A stretch of DNA of 64,000 nucleotides from NCBI RefSeq assembly GCF_003601985.1, contig NZ_QZXA01000006.1:124001-188000 (forward strand), written 5' to 3'. The stretch comes from Mesorhizobium jarvisii (GTDB lineage: Bacteria > Pseudomonadota > Alphaproteobacteria > Rhizobiales > Rhizobiaceae). Below the pieces are notes generated by a model. That model did not search any database and was not told where the DNA came from. It saw nothing but the letters and a program-made list of their open reading frames with translations. The position numbers and the translations under genes are program-made. Positions within the stretch are counted from its first letter, which is position 1. Every line of letters begins with the position of its first letter. Positions 55,426-63,328 of the stretch are shown piece by piece.

Positions 55426-56253
55426 TTAGCGCGGCTCCCGCATCATGCTGAGATAGGTGGGATCGAACTCGGCGATTTCCTGCAGCCGGTGCCAATCCAG
55501 GATGGTCACGGTGTGGTTTGCCCAGTTGACGACTCCGACCTTGCGCAAGGCGCCGATAACCCGGTTCATGTGCACCACCGACAGGCCGAGCACATCGGCC
55601 AGTTCAGCCTGCGAGAGCGGCAGGTGAAAGCTCATGCCGTTGGTCCGCTGCACCACCTGCAGCCGCACGAAGAGCTCACAGACGAGGTGGGCCAGATGCG
55701 AGGTCTTGGAGCGCCGCCCCATGGCGACGATCCACTCGCGGTGGATGGCGCCGTCGACCAGCGTGTCCAGCCACAGCAGCCGGGTCAGGTGCGGCGCCTG
55801 CTCGGTGATCGTGCGAAGCCGGCTATGGTCCGCGAACATGACATGACAGGGCGACAGAGCGACGATGCCGTGATCCATGGTCTTGAGCAGGAAAGCGTGG
55901 AGATCGACGAAATCGCCGGACACCTGCAAAGAGGTGAACTGCCGGCCGCCATTCTCCAGCACCTTGTAGCGCGCCGCCAGCCCGTCGAGGATCAGCGTCG
56001 AATAGGTCGGCCGCGACCCCGATGCGACGATGTCCTGGCCGGTGGCGAAATGCCTCTCGAACGTCATGGCGCCGGCTAGCAGCGCCTTCTCGGCGTCTGA
56101 CAGCGCGTCATGCTGCCCCAGGTTCAGATAGAGGGATTCAAGCACCGCAATCTCCGGCGAAAGGGCTTCGGCAGCCGATCGCCATCTTGTTCTGTCGGAA
56201 GCAAAGGCGGCTTCGGCTGCACTAAGCCTTTCGCCGCTGACAGGCATTAACAT
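55426..56253 (-). CDS. Crp/Fnr-family transcriptional regulator
   Basis: A 275-residue regulator of the CRP superfamily. The cyclic-nucleotide-binding-like domain spans roughly residues 55-170 (VASGSRPTYSTLILDGLAAR, QVSGDFVDLHAFLL), and a winged helix follows (LSQAELADVLGLSVVHMNRV). Fnr-type Cys are absent. The ATG at 56253 has no ribosome site; GTG at 56145 (residue 37) has GGAG 6 bases upstream and may be the true start, giving 239 residues. It is divergent from the DUF6894 gene. Confidence 0.9.
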   Translation of the reverse strand: MLMPVSGERLSAAEAAFASDRTRWRSAAEALSPEIAVLESLYLNLGQHDALSDAEKALLAGAMTFERHFATGQDIVASGSRPTYSTLILDGLAARYKVLENGGRQFTSLQVSGDFVDLHAFLLKTMDHGIVALSPCHVMFADHSRLRTITEQAPHLTRLLWLDTLVDGAIHREWIVAMGRRSKTSHLAHLVCELFVRLQVVQRTNGMSFHLPLSQAELADVLGLSVVHMNRVIGALRKVGVVNWANHTVTILDWHRLQEIAEFDPTYLSMMREPR

Positions 56254-56366
56254 TTGTTAGGGCTGCTTGTTCCACCGCAAATGCCGCCTCTGATGGAACA
56301 ACTGGCTGGTCCGCGAATTGTCGGTTGAACATCTCGCCATTTCATCAGTCTGAGGTTCAGCCCATC

Positions 56367-56603
56367 ATGCCTCGATATTATCTTGACCTCTACAATGGCG
56401 ACGGTCTGACGGTCGATGATGACGGCCAGGTCTTCGAGACGCGCGAACGCCTAAGGCGCGAAGCGATCCGTATTCTGCCCGACATCGTCCGCGACGAGAT
56501 CATCGAAAACGACCACACCGCCATCACCGTCAAGGTACGCGACGAGGACGGACACCAGGTATTCGAGGCATCGCTCGTTGTCTCATCAGGCTGGTGTGAC
56601 TGA
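56367..56603 (+). CDS. DUF6894-type small protein
   Basis: A 78-residue protein beginning MPRYYLDLYNGDGLTVDDDG, then REAIRILPDIVRDE and VKVRDEDGHQVFEASLVV, a pattern of the rhizobial DUF6894 family. It is soluble with no signal. No function is known. ATG 56367 is the start that gives the conserved N-terminus. It is divergent from the Crp/Fnr gene; a near-match (GGAAC-N16-TGTT) faces the regulator. Confidence 0.8.
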   Translation: MPRYYLDLYNGDGLTVDDDGQVFETRERLRREAIRILPDIVRDEIIENDHTAITVKVRDEDGHQVFEASLVVSSGWCD

Positions 56604-56758
56604 CATCTCTCTATCCCGGAACATCGATGACAAAAGTTTTCCAACCATCATTTGTAATCGCCGCCCCTGCGGCAACGCTGCACCATGCGGGGCCGGAAGA
56701 TGGTGGAGGCGGCGATTTGTTCCAAACCAACGCCGGCTCGTAATGGAGTTAGCAGCAC

Positions 56759-56956
56759 ATGGTCCGTGCAAAAGTCGACACCCAGCGCGATGAGCGCGCC
56801 AAGCGTGAATCGCAGATCGTGATCGATGCCGAGCGGGCGGCCCGCGAGGAAAAAACAGCCAGGCTGAGACAGCTGCGCCTCGCAGCGCAGTCATCGCAAG
56901 AGCCCGATCCGACGAGGCCCAAGCCGACGCGTCGGCGCGCGCATTCGAAAGGTTGA
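56759..56956 (+). CDS. Small basic hypothetical protein
   Basis: A 65-residue highly charged protein (RDERAKRESQIVIDAERAAR then EEKTARLRQLRLAAQ), largely helical, with a basic Pro-rich tail (PKPTRRRAHSKG). GGAG lies about 11 bases before the ATG. Similar small basic proteins occur in rhizobia. No function can be assigned. Confidence 0.65.
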   Translation: MVRAKVDTQRDERAKRESQIVIDAERAAREEKTARLRQLRLAAQSSQEPDPTRPKPTRRRAHSKG

Positions 56957-57103
56957 TCGCCTACACCGCTGGGCAAACATCATTGGTGGACAAAGGCGAT
57001 CCTTGTGATCGTCTTGCAATAAAGCGAAGCCCGGCTCGGGAAGGCCAAGCCGGGCTTTCGGTGGTGGCGGCGTTGGTCGTCACGCCGGGAGGTGGCCTCA
57101 AAC

Positions 57104-57406
57104 TCAGGCGGCGTAGCCGCCATAGCCGCGCGCGACGGCGCGCGCCACGATGACCGGCTCGATCTCGGGCCAGAGGATGCCGGTTGCTTGTGCGAATTCG
57201 ACCAGCGCATGGCGCGCCTCGTCCCTGGTGATACAGCCTTCCAGCGCAAGGCCACACGCCTCGACGGCATTGCGGTAAAGGGGACCACGGCGCGAGGTCG
57301 TCCAATCGGTCAGGAAATCGTGCATTTCGGCCAGCGAGGCAATCTCGCGCTTGAAGCCGAGGCCCACGGTCACTGCGACCGGTGAATGAAACAGCTTGTC
57401 GTGCAT
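57104..57406 (-). CDS. DUF982-family protein
   Basis: A 100-residue soluble protein. The pattern VAVTVGLGFKREIASLAEMH and FLTDWTTSRRGPLYRNAVEA, followed by LEGCITRDEARHALVEFAQA, matches DUF982, a small family common in rhizobia. A consensus EcfG promoter lies at 57477-57501, about 70 bases upstream of ATG 57406. Function is unknown. Confidence 0.88.
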   Translation of the reverse strand: MHDKLFHSPVAVTVGLGFKREIASLAEMHDFLTDWTTSRRGPLYRNAVEACGLALEGCITRDEARHALVEFAQATGILWPEIEPVIVARAVARGYGGYAA

Positions 57407-57476
57407 GAAGCAGGCTCCTGATTATAAGCAGCGCCAGGAGAAATATCCGGGCTGGTCCACGGACGGGACGCCGTGA

Positions 57477-57501
57477 AACGCGCTGCGGGCCAAGAGGTTC
57501 C
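57477..57501 (-). promoter_or_regulatory. EcfG-type promoter of the DUF982 gene
   Basis: On the minus strand GGAAC (57501-57497), a 16-base spacer, CGTT (57480-57477): exact match to the general-stress promoter. The leader to the ATG at 57406 would be about 65 bases. Confidence 0.65.
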
Positions 57502-57616
57502 AGGCCGGGAGCTTTCATATGAAATGCGGCGGTCGTGCTCTGATCGCCATGCCCGCACAACCCATTGTTCACGCCAGCCCAGGCCAATCAGGCCGGGCGG
57601 TCAAATGGCCAGGGAA

Positions 57617-58876
57617 TCATCGCTCCTGGGCGTTATGCGCGGCCTGCAGACTGTCTTGTGAAACGTCCCGGATGCGCCAGGGCTGCCCTGCGTCAGCGGC
57701 TGTCGTCTCACGCACCTCGCGCTGCGTCGACAGGCGAAGAACTGCCGCAAGACGGTTTCCCAGCGAGACGCCCGGCTTTTCGACCACAAGATGCGCGACC
57801 AGTGCCATGAGGACCAGAAGCACCATCGCAATCAACATCACGAGCCAATATTGGGCGGCGTTGTCCATGGCGAAGGCCCGCAGGGGCGCGATGGAGAATG
57901 TCGAGACGAAGGCAAGCCCTTGCAAGAGATAGATGCCAAAGCTGATCTCACCCAGCCGCACTGAGCGGGAGGCCGTCAGCAGACCGAAGAAATCAGCGCC
58001 CGTCACGACCAGGAAGAAGGTGGCAATACACAGCAGCATCGGCCCCGGCGCATAGGCGGTCTTATAGATGACGAAGATACCCACCAGCATCGCCAGGGCG
58101 ACGGCGGACAAGGCGTGCCGATGCCATTTCACCAGCAGGCCGTGTGCTTCAAGCGTTGCGCACAACATTCCGCCCGCGAAAAGTCCCAGATAGCCGTAGG
58201 CGGGGCTGCCTCCGTTCACTGACATGAGAATTGAAAAAGCCAGGAGAACGACTGGCAAGCCTATGCGGGCCACCGGATGCCGGCTGAATATCGCCGCGAT
58301 CGGCAGGCTGAAATAGAACAGCCACTCATAGGGCAAGGTCCAGGTTACGCAGGCCAATACGCAGATGCGGGAACTCGAAAGCGGAACGTAGCCGAAGACA
58401 CCGAACAGCAGATTGAAAAATGCCCGCTCGTAAGTCGCGAAGGCCGAATAGTCGATCGCGCCATCGGCGACCTCCAAAGCCATCGCCGTGCCGACGGCCA
58501 CAACATAGAGAGGCCCGATCCTGAAAGCCCGCTTGAGCAACAGCGTCGGAAATTCCACGGGGGACTTTGCCGACAGCAGTTTCCCCCAGAACAGATAGGC
58601 CGAGATGATGAAGAACAAGGATACGCCCACCTGTCCCAGCGGGCCATAGAAAGCCGATGGCGGATACTTCCATGCGCCGGTCACCAGCATTTCATGGTAG
58701 ATGACGGCGTGGTGAAGCACGACGGCAAGCGCCAGATAGCCTCGCATTCCGTCTATTGCCCGCACCCTGGAGGAGTTCGATCCGAAACCTACCCGCTGAA
58801 ACAGCGGCATGCCCGCAAGCGGCCAAAGCAGCGCGACGACCACAAAAGCGGGCCAGATGTCATAAAGTCCAACCAC
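57617..58876 (-). CDS. Acyltransferase 3 family membrane protein (OafA/NodX-like)
   Basis: A 419-residue inner-membrane acyltransferase with about ten helices. The family entry motif AIDGMRGYLALAVVLHHAV contains the catalytic Arg and His; SLFFIISAYLFW and RAFRIGPLYVV follow. Such proteins O-acetylate surface or exopolysaccharides. GTG 58876 has GGAG 5 bases upstream; a longer reading from 58984 is less likely. Composition seems a little more AT-rich than its neighbours, which could suggest later acquisition, but this is weak. The target glycan is unknown. Confidence 0.85.
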   Translation of the reverse strand: MVGLYDIWPAFVVVALLWPLAGMPLFQRVGFGSNSSRVRAIDGMRGYLALAVVLHHAVIYHEMLVTGAWKYPPSAFYGPLGQVGVSLFFIISAYLFWGKLLSAKSPVEFPTLLLKRAFRIGPLYVVAVGTAMALEVADGAIDYSAFATYERAFFNLLFGVFGYVPLSSSRICVLACVTWTLPYEWLFYFSLPIAAIFSRHPVARIGLPVVLLAFSILMSVNGGSPAYGYLGLFAGGMLCATLEAHGLLVKWHRHALSAVALAMLVGIFVIYKTAYAPGPMLLCIATFFLVVTGADFFGLLTASRSVRLGEISFGIYLLQGLAFVSTFSIAPLRAFAMDNAAQYWLVMLIAMVLLVLMALVAHLVVEKPGVSLGNRLAAVLRLSTQREVRETTAADAGQPWRIRDVSQDSLQAAHNAQER

Positions 58877-59212
58877 GATTGCTCCGAGCCGATGCGCACA
58901 GCGCGCTGAGTCGCGTTGTTGGACTATGCAACCTTGCCCGGAGCCGGCACAAGCGCTCGCCACCATCCGCCAACCAACAATCATTGGCCCTGCGAAGACT
59001 TGTCGAGCAAAAGGCCGTGCACAATGCGCAGCGCTTACTGGTCGCCGCGCTTACTTCGGCATGGTTACTGCGGTGCTGGAGCGGGAATTGTGGAGGCGGA
59101 AGACGGCGACGACAACCAGTATGGAGAAGATCACAATCTCAGTGACTGCGCCGACCGTGGCGCACACGGCGCTACTCCTGAGCCGAACGAATCCCAAATC
59201 ATGTAGACCAAA
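58877..59212. other. 336-base non-coding gap, no gene supported
   Basis: Several short open frames exist on both strands but none has a ribosome site together with family signal. The only structure seen is a 14-base exact tandem repeat at 59194-59221 at the right end. Confidence 0.5.
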
Positions 59213-59221
59213 TCATGTAGA
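59194..59221. repeat. Exact 14-base tandem repeat
   Basis: CCAAATCATGTAGA occurs twice with no bases between (59194-59207 and 59208-59221). The second copy contains the stop codon of the small minus-strand gene at 59213. Confidence 0.9.
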
Positions 59222-59467
59222 ATTGGAGTTCGCGAGTGGATCGATCTTCGTCAGGCGCTCTCTGGCCTCGATGACACGCCGCTGAGCGGCTCTTATCCTG
59301 CCGCAGAGCGCAATATTGATTCCCACCCCGCAATCTTCGTCCAGCATTTCCTTGGCGCGCCTGAGGGTGACCTCCGCCCGCTTGACTCGCTGTCTGGCCT
59401 TGGCCAGTTCCAAGATCATGAGATCGGCCATCGCACCGCGCCCGTTATGCTCCAGGGTGTACATCAT
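59213..59467 (-). CDS. Small coiled-coil hypothetical protein
   Basis: An 84-residue charged helical protein (LELAKARQRVKRAEVTLRRA and RIRAAQRRVIEARERLTKID). A likely alternative start is ATG 59431 (72 residues). No strong ribosome site is seen for either. It might be real, since the helical Arg/Ala heptads look coding, but no family is recognised. Confidence 0.4.
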   Translation of the reverse strand: MMYTLEHNGRGAMADLMILELAKARQRVKRAEVTLRRAKEMLDEDCGVGINIALCGRIRAAQRRVIEARERLTKIDPLANSNST

Positions 59468-59583
59468 GAAGTGCTAACTCATAACGTAGCGGATCGTTCC
59501 CCTGAGGCCTTGGGGGTACCCTCTAGGTCGCAGACCCTTGGATCGCTTGTGGCTGACACCGAGATCATCAGCGATTGGAACGC

Positions 59584-59673
59584 TGGCGGAGAGAGCGGGA
59601 TTCGAACCCGCGTTACGGTCTCCCGTAAACACACTTTCCAGGCGTGCGCCTTCAACCACTCGGCCACCTCTCC
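59584..59673 (-). tRNA. tRNA-Ser (anticodon GGA), CCA encoded
   Basis: A 90-base serine tRNA on the minus strand. The acceptor stem GGAGAGG pairs with the 3' strand TCTCTCC (one G-U). The D-arm is GTGGCCGAGTGGTTGAAGGC, the anticodon loop CTGGAAA carries GGA, a long variable arm follows, and the T-arm holds GGTTCGAATCC. The 3' CCA is encoded at 59586-59584. Confidence 0.95.
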
Positions 59674-60040
59674 GTCCTGCCTTCGCGCCGGCCGGTTTCG
59701 CCGCGCGGGTTGGGGAGATGCATCTCCTTGGGGGCGCGGCGCGGAGTGTCCGCGCCATGGACGCCGCCCAACCAGCGGACATCCTTCCCCGGCACCTGAG
59801 CCGTCGAAGCAACAGGCGCGGGGCTCATCTAGTCGATCCCGCGCCGAATGCCAAGCCATAACGGCACTCTATTCGCTTTGCCGGCCACTTGGCGGTTCGC
59901 GATGCGGTCGCCGCACCGGTTTCCGGGGGCGCCGGCGCCGAATGATGTGCACAGGCAAGGCCGCAAGAGCCGCCGCGCTTGACTTCGCCGCCGGCCGCCT
60001 GTCGAGTGAGGCAGAGGCTTTGCGGGGGCATAGTCCGGAC
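59674..60040. other. 367-base non-coding gap, tRNA promoter side
   Basis: No gene is supported. It contains the promoter side of the minus-strand tRNA-Ser gene and the leader of the plus-strand membrane protein. GC-rich short repeats (GCGCCGGCG types) are present without clear symmetry. Nothing else is recognised. Confidence 0.5.
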
Positions 60041-60760
60041 ATGACATCGAGCAGCGAACGACCGGACAAAGGGCAGGCGCCGGCCGGCCGCCCGGGCGGC
60101 GACCTTTTTTACGTCCCGGTGGGCTGGCTCATCTTCGTCATGGCGTGGTCGGTCTATGGCCTGGCGTCGGCATGGTGGCTGGTCGGCAATTCCGGCCTGC
60201 CCGACAAGATCTTCTATTTCCTCGTTGGCGGGCTCGTCGCCAATGTCATCACCATCCTGTGGGGGCTTTATCTGCTCGGCCTCGCCTTTGGCCGTTCAGG
60301 GCGTTTCCCCCACCATTTCACCATCTGGCAGATCGCCACCATCGTCTGGGTGCTGGCGAGACAGGCCTATGTGCTGACCGTGCCGGAATTCGTCTTCTCC
60401 GCCAGGAGCCTCGGCATCACCGCCATCGAGATCGGCATCGGCCTGCTTTGCATCTACCTGCTGCGCCCCGGTTCCGGCGCCGGGACCGCCTACGCCAGGC
60501 CGCAAACCGAAGCGCCGCCGGTCTTCGTTTCCATCATTGCCGCCTTGCTCGGCATCATTCTCGGCGCCATCATCGGTGCCCTGGTCGGCTTCTTCGCCGG
60601 CTCGGTGATCGCCGATGTCGCCGAGGTGAGCTGCTTCGAGGGCGGCTGCGGCTATTTCGCCGCCTTCATCGGCCTGGCCGGGCTGGTGGTCGGCGCCATT
60701 GCCGGCGGCATTCTCGCCGTCTGGCTCGTCCATCGGCGCAGGCGCAAGCCTGTGGCATAG
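60041..60760 (+). CDS. Multi-pass membrane protein, DUF2569-like
   Basis: A 239-residue membrane protein with five to six helices. The N-terminal half (VPVGWLIFVMAWSVYGLASA, then IFYFLVGGLVANVITILWGL) resembles the DUF2569 pattern. A second part is Gly/Ala-rich with two helices (IIAALLGIILGAIIGALVGF) and two Cys (SCFEGGC), ending in a basic tail RRRRKPVA. The start ATG 60041 has a weak ribosome site. No function can be assigned. Confidence 0.65.
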   Translation: MTSSSERPDKGQAPAGRPGGDLFYVPVGWLIFVMAWSVYGLASAWWLVGNSGLPDKIFYFLVGGLVANVITILWGLYLLGLAFGRSGRFPHHFTIWQIATIVWVLARQAYVLTVPEFVFSARSLGITAIEIGIGLLCIYLLRPGSGAGTAYARPQTEAPPVFVSIIAALLGIILGAIIGALVGFFAGSVIADVAEVSCFEGGCGYFAAFIGLAGLVVGAIAGGILAVWLVHRRRRKPVA

Positions 60761-60893
60761 GGACGGAGAAGCGCGGGCCTTCAAATTCGCGTATCGCGGT
60801 TGCGGGCGGGCCAGACAAATTCTATTTCTCGTTTCGGGACACGTGCCGGAGATTCCTTGGGAAAGCACCAGGATCGGCCGGGGGAGAGCCTGG

Positions 60894-61217
60894 ATGTTTC
60901 GCTTCATTTTCCGCCTTGCCGCGATGGTCGCGCTGTCGGTCTCCGTCATCATGGCGGTGATCGACACGACGCGCACGGTGGCGGCTTCGGCGCTTGTGCT
61001 GACCCCGCTCAACGCCAGCTGGCTGGCGGTCTCGCCGGACACGCGGGCGGCCTTCGAAACCTTTGTCCGCGCCAAGGCCAGTCCGCTTTTGTGGGATGGC
61101 GTCATCGCTCGGGTGCTCGACCAGCCGGGATTTGCCGTGTTCGCGGTGCTGGCCTTCCTGCTCTACGCCATCGGCTACAGGCGCCAGCGGCGCACCGGCC
61201 AATTCGCCGCCAACTGA
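60894..61217 (+). CDS. Small two-helix membrane protein, unknown function
   Basis: A 107-residue protein. It has a first helix (LAAMVALSVSVIMAVIDTTR), a loop (LNASWLAVSPDTRAAF) and a second helix (FAVFAVLAFLLYAIGYRRQR). GGGGGAG lies shortly before ATG 60894. Homologues of this size are frequent in rhizobia as hypothetical proteins. It is followed by a 219-base leader of the BMP-family gene. Confidence 0.7.
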   Translation: MFRFIFRLAAMVALSVSVIMAVIDTTRTVAASALVLTPLNASWLAVSPDTRAAFETFVRAKASPLLWDGVIARVLDQPGFAVFAVLAFLLYAIGYRRQRRTGQFAAN

Positions 61218-61287
61218 TCGGCAAAGGCCGCTCGGCAAAGATCGAGCTGCGGCGCGGGCTGCCCCTGGCACGCTTTTCCAAAAGGTC

Positions 61288-61306
61288 AAAATTCCGCGTG
61301 AATTTT
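61288..61306. promoter_or_regulatory. Inverted repeat in the BMP-gene leader
   Basis: AAAATTC, loop CGCGT, GAATTTT: perfect 7-bp AT-rich arms, about 130 bases upstream of the substrate-binding-protein start. A likely operator or promoter-side element. Confidence 0.45.
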
Positions 61307-61368
61307 GTTTCGGGCCGTGCCAGATTGCCGCCGAGCGGGAGGGGAATACACTCCTGGCTGACGTCGCA

Positions 61369-61393
61369 TGCCTGCCGCAGAACCGGGCAGGCA
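61369..61393 (+). promoter_or_regulatory. Stem-loop in the BMP-gene leader
   Basis: TGCCTGCC, 9-base loop, GGCAGGCA: perfect 8-bp stem, ending 43 bases before ATG 61437. It may affect translation or processing; no riboswitch class was recognised. Confidence 0.45.
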
Positions 61394-61436
61394 GGCGGGG
61401 CGTAACGGAAAAAATAACCGACAGGGTGTGGATCAC

Positions 61437-62426
61437 ATGAAACGTATCGTTCTCGGCCTCCTGGCCGCAACCGCAATGGTTCTTCCGGCTTTCGCCGCGG
61501 ATGTCCAGCCGGCCATCCTCTATGATCTGGGCGGCAAGTTCGACAAATCCTTCAACGAGGCTGCCTTCCATGGCGCCGAGAAGTTCAAGACCGAGACCGG
61601 CACGCCCTATGTCGAGTTCGAAGTGTCCAACGCCTCGCAGCGCGAGCAGGCGCTGCGCCGCTTCGCCGAGGACGGCCACAACCCGATCGTCATGGCCGGC
61701 TTCGCCTGGGAGGATGCGCTGAAGAAGGTCGCGGCCGAATATCCCGATCTCAACTTCGCCATCATCGACGATGCCGTCGACCTGCCCAACGTCCGCTCGC
61801 TGGTGTTCAAGGAGAATGAAGGCTCCTACCTCGTCGGCATCATGGCCGCGATGGCATCGAAGTCGAAGAAGGTCTCCTTCATCGGCGGCATGGACATCCC
61901 GCTGATCCGCAAGTTCGAATGCGGCTATGTCGGCGGCGCCAAGTCGGCCGGCGCGACCGACGTCATCCAGAATATGACCGGCGACACCCCGGCTGCCTGG
62001 AACGATCCAGCCAAGGGCGGCGAAATCGCCAAGACGCAGATCGACCAGGGCTCCGACGTGGTCTACGCCGCGGCCGGCGGCACCGGCGTCGGCGTGCTGC
62101 AGGCGGCGGCTGATGCCGGCAAGCTCGGCATCGGCGTCGATTCCAACCAGAATGGCCTGCAGCCCGGCAAGGTGCTGACCTCGATGATGAAGCGCGTCGA
62201 CGTTGCCGTCTACACCGCCTTCATGGATGGCAAGAACGGCACCTTCAAGGGTGGCGTCGAGAATCTCGGCCTCAAGGAAGGCGGCGTCGACTACGCCATG
62301 GATGACAACAACAAGGCACTGGTGACCGACGAGATGAAGGCTGCCGTGGAAAAGGCCAAGGCCGACATCATCGCCGGCAAGATCCAGGTGCACGACTACA
62401 CGACCGACAACGCCTGCCCCTATTGA
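61437..62426 (+). CDS. BMP/PnrA-family ABC substrate-binding protein (nucleoside type)
   Basis: A 329-residue secreted binding protein. The signal peptide MKRIVLGLLAATAMVLPAFA is followed by the BMP core: DLGGKFDKSFNEAAF near residue 31, AGFAWEDALKK, SFIGGMDIPLIRKFECGY and QGSDVVYAAAGGTGVGVLQA. PnrA relatives bind purine nucleosides. The ATPase partner begins at 63329, separated by two minus-strand genes. A strong terminator follows the stop. Confidence 0.93.
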   Translation: MKRIVLGLLAATAMVLPAFAADVQPAILYDLGGKFDKSFNEAAFHGAEKFKTETGTPYVEFEVSNASQREQALRRFAEDGHNPIVMAGFAWEDALKKVAAEYPDLNFAIIDDAVDLPNVRSLVFKENEGSYLVGIMAAMASKSKKVSFIGGMDIPLIRKFECGYVGGAKSAGATDVIQNMTGDTPAAWNDPAKGGEIAKTQIDQGSDVVYAAAGGTGVGVLQAAADAGKLGIGVDSNQNGLQPGKVLTSMMKRVDVAVYTAFMDGKNGTFKGGVENLGLKEGGVDYAMDDNNKALVTDEMKAAVEKAKADIIAGKIQVHDYTTDNACPY

Positions 62427-62446
62427 TCGGCAGACACCGATTTGCG

Positions 62447-62474
62447 AACCGCCGGGTGAAAACCCGGCGGTTTT
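62447..62474 (+). terminator. Strong terminator after the BMP gene, convergent with the next gene
   Basis: An 11-bp perfect stem AACCGCCGGGT and ACCCGGCGGTT with a GAAA loop, followed by TTTT. It lies between convergent stops (62426 and 62483) and can serve the plus strand; the minus strand lacks a T tract. Confidence 0.9.
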
Positions 62475-62482
62475 GCGTCGGC

Positions 62483-62881
62483 CTATAGTTTTCCGACGAA
62501 ATAGCCGAGCGCGAACACCGCGATCAGCACGATAGCGATGACGGCGCCGCGCCGGCCGCCAAGTGAATGCACGCCAACGCCGTATGGTGACCGGGACAGG
62601 CTTCGGATCACGGTTCGCGGTTTGGCATCATTGCCGAGCCCAACGCTGCGCATCTGTGGCAATTCGGCGAGGCGTTGCGTCACCAGCGCCCAATGATTGG
62701 CAGGCAAGGCAGGTTTTTCGGCGCGGTCGAAAACATGCATGCGTTCGGCAAGCTGCAGCACCGCGTCGCGGAAGGCAGGGTCTATCTCCAGATCGCGCTC
62801 GGCCCGTTCGCGATCGGTATCGTTCATCAGGCCGAGCACGTAGTCGCCGGCTCGCGCGATACGATCCCTTTCACCGACCAT
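62483..62881 (-). CDS. Anti-sigma-factor-like single-helix membrane protein
   Basis: A 132-residue protein. A soluble N-terminal region (ARAGDYVLGLMNDTDRERAE, then RDLEIDPAFRDAVLQLAERM) has the layout of the anti-sigma (ASD/RskA-type) helical domain. One C-terminal membrane helix (VIAIVLIAVFALGYFVGKL) follows. It lies 22 bases after slyX in the same direction. No cognate sigma gene is adjacent. The anti-sigma assignment is an inference. Confidence 0.65.
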   Translation of the reverse strand: MVGERDRIARAGDYVLGLMNDTDRERAERDLEIDPAFRDAVLQLAERMHVFDRAEKPALPANHWALVTQRLAELPQMRSVGLGNDAKPRTVIRSLSRSPYGVGVHSLGGRRGAVIAIVLIAVFALGYFVGKL

Positions 62882-62903
62882 GGCTTGTACCCTCCCCTCG
62901 TCC

Positions 62904-63113
62904 TCACCAATGCGGCGGCTTGGTCACCGGCACGTCCGGCGCCGCCTGCTCCTCCAGCGCCAGGAAGCGATCGGTCAGCGCGTCGAGCTTGCGCTGCATG
63001 CGCTCGATCACCGTCCACTGCTCGGCGATCTGTCCCGACAGTTCCTCGATGGTCCTTTCCTGCTCGGCGGCGCGGATTTCCAGCGTCGTCAGCCGGTCGG
63101 CGGGCATGATCAT
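62904..63113 (-). CDS. slyX: SlyX-family protein
   Basis: A 69-residue coiled-coil protein of the SlyX family (TTLEIRAAEQERTIEELSGQ and EQWTVIERMQRKLDALTDRF), ending with the hallmark PVTKPPHW. ATG 63113 has AGGGA 6 bases upstream; an ATG at 63107 is in frame. It precedes the anti-sigma-like gene and is divergent from the ABC ATPase. Function of SlyX is poorly known. Confidence 0.92.
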   Translation of the reverse strand: MIMPADRLTTLEIRAAEQERTIEELSGQIAEQWTVIERMQRKLDALTDRFLALEEQAAPDVPVTKPPHW

Positions 63114-63328
63114 TCGCAGTCCCTGATCTTGCACCACAATGCCTTGCGTCGTGATGCGAATTTCGACGCCGTCATATTAGCGAATATGAAGCCTGCGGAC
63201 ACGTTGGAAATTGACAAGCGCACCGGGATTTGCCGAGAGTGGATACTGCTCCGGCCAATTGGCACGGGCGGGGCGTCATGCTAGGCATTTTGACCAAGCG
63301 ATAAAAAAATAAGAGTGGGACTGGCTGC

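Noticed and set aside
56254..56277. EcfG promoter for the Crp/Fnr gene
   Set aside because: GGAAC-N16-TGTT differs in the -10 and would put the transcription start at or after the annotated start codon; kept only as a hint for the downstream GTG start.
59584..60040. tRNA-Ser as an integration site of a genomic island
   Set aside because: No integrase, no repeated tRNA 3' end and no mobile genes are visible nearby.
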